Translations under genes and position numbers: made by a program
Notes under the pieces: model-generated
What the model was told of the DNA's origin: nothing
Seen by the model: only the letters and a program-made list of their open reading frames with translations
Database searches by the model: none
Shown here: one piece after another, positions 50,510 to 60,440 of the stretch
Layout: each line of letters opens with the position of its first letter
Position numbering within the stretch: the first letter of the stretch is position 1
Assembly (NCBI GenBank): GCA_039519185.1
Contig: CM076847.1
Coordinates: 47,499,708 to 47,563,707 of the forward strand
Reading direction: 5' to 3'
Origin: Astragalus membranaceus
Lineage: Eukaryota; Streptophyta; Magnoliopsida; Fabales; Fabaceae
DNA length: 64,000 nt

Positions 50510-53500
50510 TGTAACACCCCGGTATTTCTTTAACAAAGAAATACCTAAATATACAATTTGGTATAAATCAGAGTATAAAAATTCCTGTTCAGATATACAT
50601 CTTTACAAGAAACAGCGGAAACTAATAAATAAAATAATACAAGCTCGAGTCATACGACCGAATACAGATACAACTACAGAAGAACAAGGACAACTGTAAA
50701 TGAATCAATCTGCAATCTTCTTCTCGAACCCGACATACCAACTGATCCGCCTGCTGTCCTTATAACTTGTTCTCTGTAAAAACAACAAATATGGATTGGG
50801 TGAGACAACTTGTCTCAGTGAGTCCTACCGTGCCCCCTCACTAGCACTCGGTTCAATTATTAAACCGTTAACACTGTTTAATTAGCTACCACGAGCTATA
50901 ATCGAAATGCCAAGCAAATCGTGTTCTCAGTTATGTTTTTAATAGCTTAGCTCAAACCGACTGCACAACTGCTAATCCCGGTAGCTATAGCTTAACATCG
51001 GTCGACTGCACAACTGCTAATCCCGGCAATGTTCTCAATTATGTTTTTAATAGCTTAGCTCAACCGACTGCACAACTGCTAATCCTGGTAGCTATAGCTT
51101 AACATCGGCCGACTGCACAACTGCTAATCCCGGCAACCCGTGAGTTGACCACGCCAAAACACATTCAGGGCCTAGGTAAGGGGTCATGACTACCCTCCCT
51201 AGTATGCTACTTGTCAGGTCGTCACCCGACGCGATATATGTATGACAATACATAACGATTTCTCGAGAGTTAGATAATATATATCTTTCCGATCACCAAA
51301 GGATCATTCACATAGTCTTTTTAGATAAGTTATATCTTATCGATCTATAACCCGTTTAGATGAATTTATAAACATCCGGCATTATAATCAAATTGTAACG
51401 TATTATTGACTTATAACCCGTTTTGATGAATTTATAAACATCCGGTATTATAATCATATTGTAACGTATTATTGACTTATAGCCCGTTTTGATGAATTTA
51501 TAAACATCCGGCATTATAATCATATTCAATTGACATATATAACATATATATTCAGTCAGTACGTCAGACGGTGTACCCACACGTATACTAGGGTTTCGGT
51601 TTTTCAATCAAATATGCTTTTGAAACTCTTTTTCCAAAATCATGAGTGGAATAAGTTCAAAATACGGTTGTCAGTAAGGCAATATCCTTAAAGTGGGTTA
51701 GGGAGAAAATTAGAAGTGATTCGGGATCGAAAGGAGCGACGAAATGAGAAATCGGAGTCCGGTAACAGCAGCTCACGCACGGTCCGTGCCCAGGGGCGCA
51801 CGACCCGTGCGTGGTTTACCAAAACCACACAGCCAGCCCGAAGAGAGCGCACGGTCCGTGCCCAGGGGTGCACGACCCGTGCGGCCTGTTCTGTTACCGA
51901 ATTCTAGTTTCTCATTCCGCTTTCTATTTCTCGCCCAAATCGAATTCCGATCGTTCTCCAACCTGAAAACGGATTTAATAAACAATATTCCAGACCATAT
52001 TCCAGTGAAAGCACTTAAAATCACAATTTCGTAAATTGTTCAACAATTAAATAAAAACCGTAAAAACACGATATTGCTCAAAAACGGTTTTCGGTTCCAA
52101 AATCTTTCGAAAATTGATAATTGCCTTATGACTCAACCCGATATGATTTCAAGACACGAAAAATATCCCTATCAGTGAGTAGAACTCACCCGGTTGACGA
52201 GTCCCCGAGAAGTCGCGTCCTCGCTCGAACAACTGAACCGTTAACCACTCGAACAATCCCCGTAGTCACGTACACGCTCCAAGTGCCTCCGCATCCGAAC
52301 CTGATGGGTCCCACTTGCGCAACCAGTAACTAAGTCAATCATCCTCGCTACTGGACCCCACTTCAGTATATCGAACTGATGGCGCTCGAGACTTTGGCGA
52401 ATCGAGCTCAAATTTGACGAACGGGCATACTAGCTTCCATTTCCATTTCCCAGAATCAGGACCCAGTTTTGAAATAAGCATAACTTGGTCAATCCGTGAC
52501 CAAATCTACTCAAATCAGTGCCCATTGTGAAGATAATTTCGTCTAATTTCAAATGGTCAAGAATTCACACGCATGCATTCAGTGGTTTGGGAGATATTAA
52601 CAAAATAAGATGACTGGTCCAGGACAGCGCTTGATTTTGAAACCGTAACTTGGGGACATGATATCTCCTTCATTTCGCCATGAAATCATACGGTTCTTGC
52701 GCCCAAAATGAAGATAGTTTTGTCTACTTTCCAGAGAAACAAGAATCACGATCATCGGAGTTGTGTGCAGGGAGAAACGATGAAATAACCGAAGGTATAC
52801 CATACGGGTTTTACCCAGAATTTCATTGAACTTGCATCTTCACCTTCTAACTTGGAATCCCAGCTCCATCCTTCTTCTACTCGAAAATGGTGGATGGAGA
52901 TATAGGGGAGGATGATCAGCAACAGTTGTATCAAAGGGTAGAGGAAGAAAAATGGTGAATGATGGCATGAAGATCACTTGCATGCACCAAGGCTTTAGGA
53001 TTTTCCACTTCTTCTCCTCTCTTCTCTCCATTCGCCTTCTCCTCTTTCTCTCTCTCTTGATGCTATGTTTTTTCTGAGTTTCAGAAAGTGAGGTGTATGG
53101 GAGTGAGGCCTGATCCTGGGGCTTTTCAGCTGAAGCTCATTTAAGGGCATGAAAAGACCATACTACCCTTTAGTCCATTTTATTGCTTTGATACACTTCT
53201 AAATAACCACTAACCTATAATTTCCATTAACAATCATGGTTATGGTCTTGTGGAATTGAGGAGTGTATTTGGTGTTGGGTAATTTGGGTTACGGGCATAA
53301 GGGACATGGAAGTGACCAAAATGCCCTTGGCCCATTAAGTCTTGGTTTTGAGGCTAAAACCCCAATAATCTTATGGCTTTCCGCTCGGCATAGGTTTCTC
53401 GGCTAATCCTCATTCGATTCGAGATTAATTGCTCACTCAATTGATACGTCTTCGATGTGAGGTAAATTGACGATTTTACCCTTCAGCTGAATTGTTCATT

Positions 53501-53653
53501 TAATTTATGACTAAGCCACAATTAAATGTAGAGTAGGATTTCTTTGGACTTTTCCTCGACTATTAATCCCCGAGACACGACCAATTATTCCCACAAATAA
53601 TTACTCGGTCTTAGGCATCATAGTACGAGTCTTTAAAAATTAGGGATGTTACA
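50510..53653 (-). repeat. 5' LTR (right) of the chromovirus-like element
   Basis: Collinear with 43782-47057. It contains three 66-base units (51359-51527), the two-level repeat at 50928-51140, and the palindrome cluster at 51777-51882. Confidence 0.92.
51777..51882. repeat. Palindrome cluster GCACGGTCCGTGC, right LTR
   Basis: Same four palindromes as 45181-45286 with two substitutions. Conservation in both LTRs is expected from recent insertion and is not by itself evidence of selection. Confidence 0.85.
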
Positions 53654-53658
53654 CAAAC

Positions 53659-54007
53659 CGGTTCTGGATTTAAGGTCTTGAGCAAAAGTTTGCATAAACT
53701 TATTGAGATTAGAAGACTCATCGTCGAATTTGACTTTGAAATTTGCCATGTCAATGAAATTGAACATGACGATTGGCGAAAAGTAATCGTGGTATATCTC
53801 TAAAATCCATCTTCGAGTCATGATAGAAAATTAAAGTATAGAGCCATGTTCTATACTATTTTAGGAGGCGAGTTATATAAACAAATCGTCGACGATACTC
53901 TAGCAAGGTGCTTAGGTGACCATGAAGCCTGTATTTCCCTAGCAGGTTCATGAAGGGATATGTGGAGCCCATCATGCTGTGGAGAAAATTTTGGTTATAT
54001 TGCTTTT
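53659..54007 (+). pseudogene. Ogre/Tat-like RNase H tail and integrase zinc region
   Basis: Host coding resumes after the CAAAC duplication: VEFDFEICHVNEIEHDDWRK, then after several stops QVHEGICGAHHAVEKI, the start of the integrase zinc-binding domain. Interrupted at about 54008 by the Copia-like LTR. Confidence 0.7.
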
Positions 54008-54263
54008 GCAGGTTAGGTTTTGATGATGATGTGTTCGAACTCAAAATGACAAGCAGGTTAGGTTTTGATGATGATGTTCAAAGCGGAAATCCAAGGCAAA
54101 CAAGACTCAAGAAGTAACGGTAATCTCTAGGGTTTGGGTCGTGTCTTAGGATATCGTGTAAGCCGCTTCTGAGGGTCAGCTCATCTCACAGCTTCATAGC
54201 CTTCATAGTTTTCAAAACGCATGCATGCGCACGTAACATAAAAACTATTTTGTAGAAGTTAGA

Positions 54264-54703
54264 AATCGATTCACGACTTCTTTCCTAAAGCCAAGAATCG
54301 ATTTCCAACCTTGTGCAAAGGATAGAAAGCAATTCATGACTCATTTACCAAAGCAAAGAATCGATTCCCAAACTGTTTTAAAAGCTAAGAATCGATTCCT
54401 ATTATTTCTCATAAGACCAAAATCGATTTCCTACTCTATTTTTAAAGTGCAAAATCGATTCCTTCCTGTTTCCATAAATCGATTTGCCTCTTACCTTATT
54501 CAAGCAATGAATCGATTCATAAACTATACTACTTCAAACTAAGAATAGATTCTTCTCCTCATGCATCTAAGCATAAAATCGATTTCCTTCCTTTCTAAAA
54601 GCCTCAACGGTCATATTTTTAAGCACATAATCGATTTTCTCACTTGACCTTAGAAGCAAACAATCGATTATTATACTAAGTGTTTTTAAGTAATTAATCG
54701 ATT
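54264..54703. repeat. AATCGATT palindrome array
   Basis: About 12 exact AATCGATT sites plus two one-mismatch forms in 440 bases, spaced mostly 27-36 bases apart, each flanked by similar but not identical 15-20 base phrases (AAGCAAAGAATCGATTCCCA type). Exact sites are visible near 54264, 54297, 54359, 54391, 54421, 54452, 54478, 54511, 54577, 54628, 54662 and 54696. Confidence 0.85.
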
Positions 54704-55246
54704 CCTAAAATCATTCAACGGTCATATTTCTCCTAAGTCTATAAATAGGGACTTAGCATTTCACAGAAAATACAACCCATTCTTACGCTTATGCTGAAAC
54801 GCAAAACTCAAAAACCCTAGCACACACACTCTTGTTCTTCAAGTATTCTTCATCTGTCAGAGCTGATTTCTCTCAAGGGTTAGAGTTGGGTTGGTGATCT
54901 TCAAGTTGTGTAATCTGCCTTCATAAGAGGTATTTTGGTTTTTCAATTTGTAATTTGTTTTATGTTGTTCACGGTACTAGGGAGTGGGGTATCTCTCTAG
55001 GGTTTCTGTTTGTACTAGGGAGTGGGGTATCTCTCTAGGGTTGTTGATTGTAACAAGGGTGGGGTATCTCTTGTTGCTGCTGTTGTTGTGGTAGATTTGA
55101 GGGCTCTTCATAGGTGGGGTATCCTAGGAGAAGAGTGCCTGAGTCTGTAAAGGTTTCCAAAGCACCTGTAAGCTTTGTTGTGTTAGCGGAAAATCTCACA
55201 AGGGTGTGAGGACTGGACGTAGGTCACTTGGAGGTGACCGAACCAA

Positions 55247-55253
55247 TATAAAA
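55247..55253 (+). promoter_or_regulatory. TATA box in Copia-like LTR
   Basis: TATAAAA in AACCAATATAAAAATC, preceded by GGAGGTGACCGAACC, as in SIRE-type LTRs. Position about 150 bases before the LTR end. Confidence 0.4.
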
Positions 55254-55400
55254 ATCTATGTGTTCTTTACTGCTTTGTTTTCAGTTTTTGTTTCTCGTTA
55301 ATTCGTTCAATAAACCAGCGCGAAAAATCAATCAAGTCGTTAAAGGGGACTTATTTTTTTAAAATCACAATTCACCACCCTCTTGAGACTGAAGCCATAT

Positions 55401-56410
55401 GGTAACAAAAATGAAATGGGTTTTGAGCCAATGATGATGAAAGATTTCCTCTCCTTTGCAAAAGGTTGTGAGCAGTGCCAGAAACATGCCCCCATCCAAC
55501 ATGTCCCAGTAGATGAATTACACTCCATCATTAAGCCATGGCCATTTCGAGGTTGGGCTCTTGACATAATAGGCCAAATTAATCCTACCTCTTCACATGG
55601 ACACCAAGATATTTTAGTTGCCATTGATTATTACTCGAAGTAGGTAGAGGCTGTACCTTTCCAGAAGATACATCAAGTTGATGTTATTAACTTTATCAAA
55701 GATAACATCGTTCAAAGATTCAGAACTCCACAGACATTATCGACCGATAGAGGAACAGTACTTGTTGGATCAAAAATGCAAAGGTATGCCGAATCTCGAA
55801 ATAAGAGTTGGTAACTTCTACACCTTATTATGCTCAAGGAAATGGCTAAGTGGAGGCTGCCAATAAAATTCTAATTGATGTGATAAGTAAACATACAACA
55901 CAAAAGCCAAGAAGTTGGCACAAAAGACTTACTCAAGTGTTATGGGCCTATAGAAATTCCCCTAAAGGGGCAACCAAGACTACTCCTTTTAGGTTAGTCT
56001 ATGGTCAAGATGTTGTTTTGCCGGTAGATATTAATCTTCAATCTTTAAGGGTCCAAATGCAAAATGACTTGCATACAAAAGATTTTTGGAACATTATGTT
56101 CAATCAACATGACGATCTAGATGAAGAGAGGCTTACGGCGTTAGACAATATTGTCTGACAGAAAGAAAGAGTAAGCCATTTTTACAATAAAAGGGTTAAG
56201 AAACGAAGTTTTCAAGTGGGAGATTTGGTTTGGAAGACGATTTTGCCTATGGATACTAAGTCCCCAATCTTAGGTATGTGGTCACTGAATTGGGAAGGAC
56301 CATTCATTGTTTAGAAAATATTTTCGAACAATGCCTATATGATTCAAGAAGTTGACGGTAGTGGTAAAACATTATCTATCAACGGGCGATATTTAAAAAT
56401 ATAGAAATCA
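55401..56410 (+). pseudogene. Ogre/Tat-like integrase core and C-terminal region
   Basis: 55383-55643 reads FAKGCEQCQKHAPIQHVPVD and WPFRGWALDIIGQI (first acidic residue). After a stop and shifts come TDRGTVLV (second) and EAANKILIDVISKH (third, 55850). 55850-56158 continues WAYRNSPKGATKTTPFRLVY and the C-terminal domain, and further pieces reach about 56400 (FQVGDLVWKTILPMDT). Stops and frameshifts inactivate it. Confidence 0.85.
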
Positions 56411-56689
56411 AGCCTACATGAATTAAAAATAAAATGGGAGCGATCCTTCAAAAGTCATTACATAATTGGCAGAGATGCCAAAATAGAACCTATATTTTAA
56501 CCTACTGGTAGCACCTCAGAGATGTCTATTCCTCTCTCTGATAGTCAAAGTAAGCCAAACGCTAGCAAGCTGAAGTGAAGAAAGTTCATCATAGAAGGGG
56601 GACCCATCATGCAAAAGGTACGCCGTTAGAGTGAGTGCGCTTTACTAATATAATCTCAAGTGTTTGATGTTTGGGTCTTTTGTTTAGCA
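56411..56689 (+). other. 3' end of the Ogre/Tat-like element, no LTR recognised
   Basis: Non-coding. A purine tract AGAAGGGGGA at about 56598 could be the polypurine tract, but sequence after it does not match the putative 5' LTR at 30060-30864, so the 3' LTR is deleted or unrecognisable. Confidence 0.45.
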
Positions 56690-56942
56690 CCAAAATTTGT
56701 CGCCCTAATTTTTTTTAGCAACTCAATATATGACAACGGTTTTCTTGCGTTGGCTAAAACTCAATGAAACAACCATTGCCTTTGATCTTTACGCAACGGT
56801 TTTTAACCGTTGCCCAAAAAAATTAATAAAAAAAATGAATCAACAACAGTGTCAAAAAACCGAGGTCATTGCTATCTAAGGCAACGGTTTTTTAGGTGTT
56901 GCAATTTTTGGCGTTGTTGTAGGGTCAAAATGTTGTATAGTG
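56690..56942. repeat. CACTA-like end with AACGGTTTT subterminal repeats
   Basis: Contains ACAACGGTTTTCTTGCG, GCAACGGTTTTTAACCGTTG and GGCAACGGTTTTTTAGGTGT. It ends GTTGTATAGTG, close to the usual TTGTAGTG terminus. This looks like one end of a CACTA element; the other end is not in view. Confidence 0.55.
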
Positions 56943-56946
56943 CTAT

Positions 56947-57078
56947 ATGGCTAATGCTGAGAGATTAGAAAAGAGGATTTTCCCTAAAAATTCATATATT
57001 TTCTCTCATGTTCTCCAAAGGCGGTTTGCGCCTTATAACAATTTCACTTTTCACCTTAATGAGCTCATAAAGACATAA
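56947..57078 (+). CDS. Small unrecognised ORF between two CACTA ends
   Basis: 43 codons from ATG to TAA: includes NAERLEKRIFPKNSYIFSHV and later FAPYNNFTFHLNELIKT. I do not recognise it. Amino-acid composition looks protein-like, with charged and aromatic residues spread evenly, so it may be an exon piece carried by a transposon; chance is also possible at this length. Confidence 0.25.
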   Translation: MANAERLEKRIFPKNSYIFSHVLQRRFAPYNNFTFHLNELIKT

Positions 57079-57315
57079 GTAGCACTTTTTACTAAAAAAC
57101 ACTTTTTACTAAAAAACACTCCTTATGCCCAAAACGCGCTAAGAGCACTAGTAGCGCTTTTTAGTAAAAAGCGCTACTCATGCCTTGTTTTTAGTAGCGC
57201 TTTTTGTGCGCTACTCTTGGGGGTTGGCATTAGGAGCGCAAGCTTTAGGAGCGCACGTAAGCGCTACTGATGGCAAAAAAAAAACACTACTCATCGATAA
57301 ATTAGTTGTAGTGCA
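57079..57315. repeat. CACTA-like end with TAGCGCTTTTT subterminal repeats
   Basis: Repeats AGTAGCGCTTTTTAGTAAAA, GTAGCGCTTTTTGTGCGCTA and related inverted forms, ending ATTAGTTGTAGTG at 57313, the inverse of CACTAC. It is an end of a different CACTA family from 34064. The opposite end was not found. Confidence 0.65.
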
Positions 57316-57477
57316 TACTTTTAATGGCTAGGATGCCAAATTACCCGACATATCAAATCATTTGGAAATCCTCTCATCAATGTGTGATGTGGTAGGTACT
57401 ACGATGACAATTTGTTAGTCAAAAGTGCAAACAAAGATATGAGTGTGGACCAAATGCTAATAGAGATATAAGTGACG

Positions 57478-57743
57478 ACCAAAAGTCGAAAAAATTTACT
57501 AAGGATTAAAAATGAAATCAAAGTATTTTCTTTTTATATTGAAAGCCACGTATTTAAAAAGTAGTAAATAACGTAGTTAATGTTACTTCTGGTTATTTTA
57601 ATATAAGTCGCATAAATCATATTTCTTCCATTCGACTTATTAATAATACTAGTATTATTTGCCAGCTTTGATTGCACTGCAGTCCAAATATTTTTTTTTA
57701 TGCAATAGAATCTCTCTATGATCTATAGTTGAACATGGCAAAC
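57478..57743 (+). repeat. Repeat block A, copy 1
   Basis: Runs from CCAAAAGTCGAAAAA to ATGATCTATAG, including TTGAAAGCCACGTATTT and ATTTGCCAGCTTTGATTGCA. Copy 2 is at 58272-58525. AT-rich, no coding content. Confidence 0.75.
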
Positions 57744-58046
57744 TAAAACAATTTAATATCATCAACGTGGGCATTTTACCAAAGAGCATATCTATTTATC
57801 TATTATAAAACATAATCACGAAAACTAATGAATTCTTGAGTAAAAAAATTTAAGAATAATACTAAACGTTATTATAAAATAAGCCACGTGAATCTTGAAT
57901 AGTATGCCATTCTATTTCTTAATACTTGTATTATTTTTTGTCAAAAAAAATACTTGTATTAGTTGTCAGCTTTAGTGTCCCTGACAAGATCTTATAGAGA
58001 TTCTATATATATTGCATAGGAAAAAAATTTTCTGGACTTCCTTGAA
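57744..58046 (+). repeat. Repeat block B, copy 1
   Basis: Begins AAAACAATTTAATATCATCA and includes ACGTGGGCATTTTACCAAAG, ATAAGCCACGTGAATCTTGA and TATGCCATTCTATTTCTTAA. Copies 2 and 3 are at 58047-58271 and 58526-60440. It serves as an uninserted reference for copy 3. Confidence 0.8.
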
Positions 58047-58271
58047 CTAAAACAATTTAATATAATCAACGTGGGCATTTTACTAAAGAGCATACCTATT
58101 TATCTATTATAAAACAAAATCACGAAAACTAATGAATAGTTGAGCAACAAAACAACTAAAGAATAATACTAAAGGTTATTAAAAACTAAGCCACGTGAAT
58201 CGTGAATACTATGCCATTCTATTTCTTAAGACTTGTTTTATTTTTGTCAAAACACAATAATACTTGTATTA
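58047..58271 (+). repeat. Repeat block B, copy 2
   Basis: Same order of motifs as 57744-58046 with about 10 percent change and small indels (CATTTTACTAAAGAGCATAC; AAGCCACGTGAATCGTGAAT). Confidence 0.8.
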
Positions 58272-58525
58272 CTTTTCAGCGTTGGTCCAAAAGTTGAAAA
58301 ACAATTATTAAGAACTAAAAATGGAAACCAAGTATTTTTTTAATATTGAAAGCCACGTATTTTAAAAGTGTTAACAACGTAGTTAACGTACAAATAATAG
58401 TATTATTTGCCAGCTTTGATTGCAGTAAAAATAATACTTGTATTATTTGCCAGCTTTGATTGCAGTGCAGTACAAATATTTTTTTATGCAATAGAATCTC
58501 TCTATGATCTATGAATATGCAAAAA
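58272..58525 (+). repeat. Repeat block A, copy 2
   Basis: Matches 57478-57743. The phrase ATTATTTGCCAGCTTTGATT is locally duplicated at about 58404 and 58444. Confidence 0.75.
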
Positions 58526-58561
58526 TAAAACAATTTAATATCATCAACGTGGGCATTTTAC

Positions 58562-59094
58562 GAGTAAAGGCCAAATTAGTCCTTCACAAATTTTTCGTGT
58601 GACGAATTCGTCCCTCATAATTTTTTTGGGACACATTGGTACCTGACAATTCCAAAACGGGACACGTTTGTCCCTCCATCCATTTTGACGTTACCAGCAC
58701 AGTAAACGTGTCCTACGTGGCACATTAAGTGCCACGTGTCACGTTAGATTTAAAAAAGGGACGAATCAGTCCCTGACAATTTAAAAAAGAGACGAATCAG
58801 TCCTCTGTTACTATTCATCGTCTTCTACCTCCAAACCTCCAAATCCCCAATCAACGAAGGTTCCACCCCTCCCCCCTCACTTATTTGTCCCAAAATAAAC
58901 GTGGCAGTTAACGTGACACGTGGCACTTAACGTGCCACGTAGGACACGTTTACTATGCTGGTAACGTCAAAATGGATGGAGGGACTAACGTGTCCCGTTT
59001 TGGAATTGTCAGGGACCAATATGTCCCGAAAAAATTGTGAGGGACGAATTCGTCCCACGAAAAATTTGTCAAGGACCAATTTGGGCCTTTACTC
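58562..59094. mobile_element. Short Mutator-like MITE
   Basis: 533 bp with long inverted arms (about 220 bases each): GAGTAAAGGCCAAATTAGTC at the left and its inverse at the right. 9-bp flanks GCATTTTAC (58553-58561) and GTATTTTAC (59095-59103) differ at one base. Block B copies 1 and 2 have no insertion at this site. No coding capacity. Confidence 0.85.
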
Positions 59095-59136
59095 GTATTT
59101 TACTAAAGAGCATAAAACATCATCACGAAAACTAAT

Positions 59137-60014
59137 CTATGAAGCCCCGATACTTCAAAAATGGAGACGTACCCGTGTCGGATACGTATCCGATACCGAT
59201 ACTTCCCGATACTTCCCGATACGTACCCAAAGAGTATCTAATAATTCTTTAATTCTTTTTAAAAAATATTTGACTCGATACTTTTCAGATACATCTTTGA
59301 TACTTCTTACCAACTAAGGATACTTCTCAGATACTTTTTCGATACCTCTTACCAACTAAGCACATGATTGTCACTCATATATGATACACTTTAATACCTC
59401 AATAACTAAAAGACAAAATTATATGTTTTTTCCGTAAAACAATAATAGAAGAAATAATACATTGTGATATGAGTGAGATAAATATACGTAACTATCTCTA
59501 CTTGATAAGATCACAAGTATTTATTTCTACAATGTGATGAATATATATTGACTAATGATATGCTTATGTTTTATTGACCAATTACGTACTAATATGAATA
59601 TCTTAGTCTATAAAAAGTCATATATTTCTGCCACTGACTATTCGTATTATACGATTTCGGGTGGTCTCAGTTACTTGTCCATCATTACTTTTTATGACTA
59701 GTCACTCATACATAGGTGTGGTTGTCCTCTTCCTTTCATCCATATATTTTCCGTGTGATTTTTTTTATCTATTTGGACAGTTTTTTTTTCGTATCTATAA
59801 AATGCAATATTTCAGTTTTTCATATTTGTTTTTTTCTATTTGTGTTTCTATTTTATTTTATTTTTTATGTTATGTTTTTATATATTTAAATTTTAATTTA
59901 ATTTTTTATTAAAGTATCCCAGCCGTGTCGTATCTTGATTTTCAAAATTTTCCCGTATCCCCGTATCCGTATCGTGTCGTATCCCGTATCGTATCCGGTA
60001 TCCAGGCTTCATAG
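59137..60014. mobile_element. hAT-like non-autonomous element
   Basis: Termini CTATGAAGCC and GGCTTCATAG. 8-bp target duplications AAACTAAT at 59129-59136 and 60015-60022, the size expected for hAT elements. Both ends carry short repeats of GATAC / CGTATC (ACTTCCCGATACTTCCCGAT; CCCGTATCCGTATCGTG). No transposase; an 83-codon frame at 59661-59912 is low-complexity hydrophobic. Block B without insertion supports the boundaries. Confidence 0.75.
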
Positions 60015-60087
60015 AAACTAATGAATAGTTGAGTAGGAAAAAAACTAAAAAATAATACTAAACGTTATTATAAAATAAGCCACGTGA

Positions 60088-60319
60088 AACCAACTACGTT
60101 GGCCCAGTTGGTCGAGCCTGCCGCTGGGACGTAGTAGGGGTCGATCCGGTTTGCTCCCGGGTTCAATTCCCGCTGGCGTTAAAACACGTAGTTGGCCAGT
60201 GTGATCGTTGTAAAAGGCCCAAAGCACGAGCGCAAATTAGTCATTCGTTGTTAGCGTTGGGACACTACGTGGGGACAACTCGTCTGATCCTTCTAACCAA
60301 AAAAATAAAAAATAAAAAT
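60088..60319 (+). mobile_element. tRNA-derived SINE
   Basis: The 5' part has pol III boxes: A box TGGCCCAGTTGG (60100-60111) and B box GGTTCAATTCC (60160-60170), spaced as in tRNA genes. The body is followed by an A-rich tail AACCAAAAAAATAAAAAATA. Target duplications of 15 bases with one mismatch (AAATAAGCCAC-TGA) lie at 60073-60087 and 60320-60334. Block B copies 1 and 2 lack it. Length 232 bp is typical for plant SINEs. Confidence 0.9.
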
Positions 60320-60440
60320 AAATAAGCCACCTGATTGGTGACTAGTATGCCATTCTATATCTTAATACTATATTTTTTGCCAAAAAAAATACTTGTATTA
60401 GTTTTCAGGTATGGATTAAATGAAGTCCAGATAATATTTT

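Larger units (their letters stand above)
43782..53653 (-). mobile_element. Degenerate chromovirus-like LTR element with giant LTRs
   Basis: Plus-strand termini TGTAACACCCC and ATGTTACA, with perfect 5-bp target duplications CAAAC at 43777-43781 and 53654-53658. Orientation is minus: primer site at 50507-50496 next to the right LTR, and polypurine-tract-like sequence next to the left LTR. LTRs are 3276 and 3144 bp. The 3.45-kb interior keeps only the integrase C-terminal tail. LTRs are about 99 percent alike in the stretches compared, so it is recent although non-autonomous. Confidence 0.92.
54008..55400 (+). repeat. Copia (SIRE/Maximus-like) LTR, apparently solo
   Basis: It separates the integrase zinc region from its core. 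Features resemble SIRE/Maximus LTRs: an AATCGATT-rich 5' half, a CTATAAATAGGGACTTAGC stretch near 54740, and a tandem GGGAGTGGGGTATCTCTCTA repeat (54974-55043). A second TATA box lies at 55247, and AAATCACAATTCACCACCCT is near the right end. A 25-base stretch starting GCAGGTTAGGTTTTGATGAT occurs at 54008 and again at 54053. Exact ends and target duplication could not be fixed. Confidence 0.6.
30060..56600 (+). mobile_element. Old Ogre/Tat-like LTR retrotransposon shattered by nested insertions
   Basis: Primer site of tRNA-Arg type at 30868, gag at about 31690-32360, protease split across 33690-34063 and 40050, then RT, RNase H, aRNase H and integrase in order to about 56400. The archaeal-type RNase H (FFDGSFHAKCSGTG near 43450) and the primer type indicate the Tat/Ogre group. 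Four insertions interrupt it (CACTA, Mutator-like, chromovirus-like, Copia-like LTR). Its coding has many stops. No 3' LTR matching the 5' one was recognised; the right end near 56600 is set by the loss of pol similarity and a purine tract (AGAAGGGGGA). Confidence 0.75.
58526..60440 (+). repeat. Repeat block B, copy 3, interrupted by three insertions
   Basis: Block B sequence is present in order at 58526-58561, 59095-59136, 60015-60087 and 60320-60440. The gaps are a Mutator-like element, an hAT-like element and a SINE, each with its own target duplication when compared with copies 1 and 2. Confidence 0.85.

Noticed and set aside
59661..59912. Hydrophobic 83-codon frame that could be a membrane peptide
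   Set aside because: T-rich low-complexity DNA inside an hAT-like element; no start context or relatives.
60088..60180. Possible tRNA gene from A and B boxes
   Set aside because: The sequence does not fold as a complete tRNA by eye, has an A-rich tail and 15-bp target duplications, and is absent from the neighbouring repeat copies; it is a SINE.
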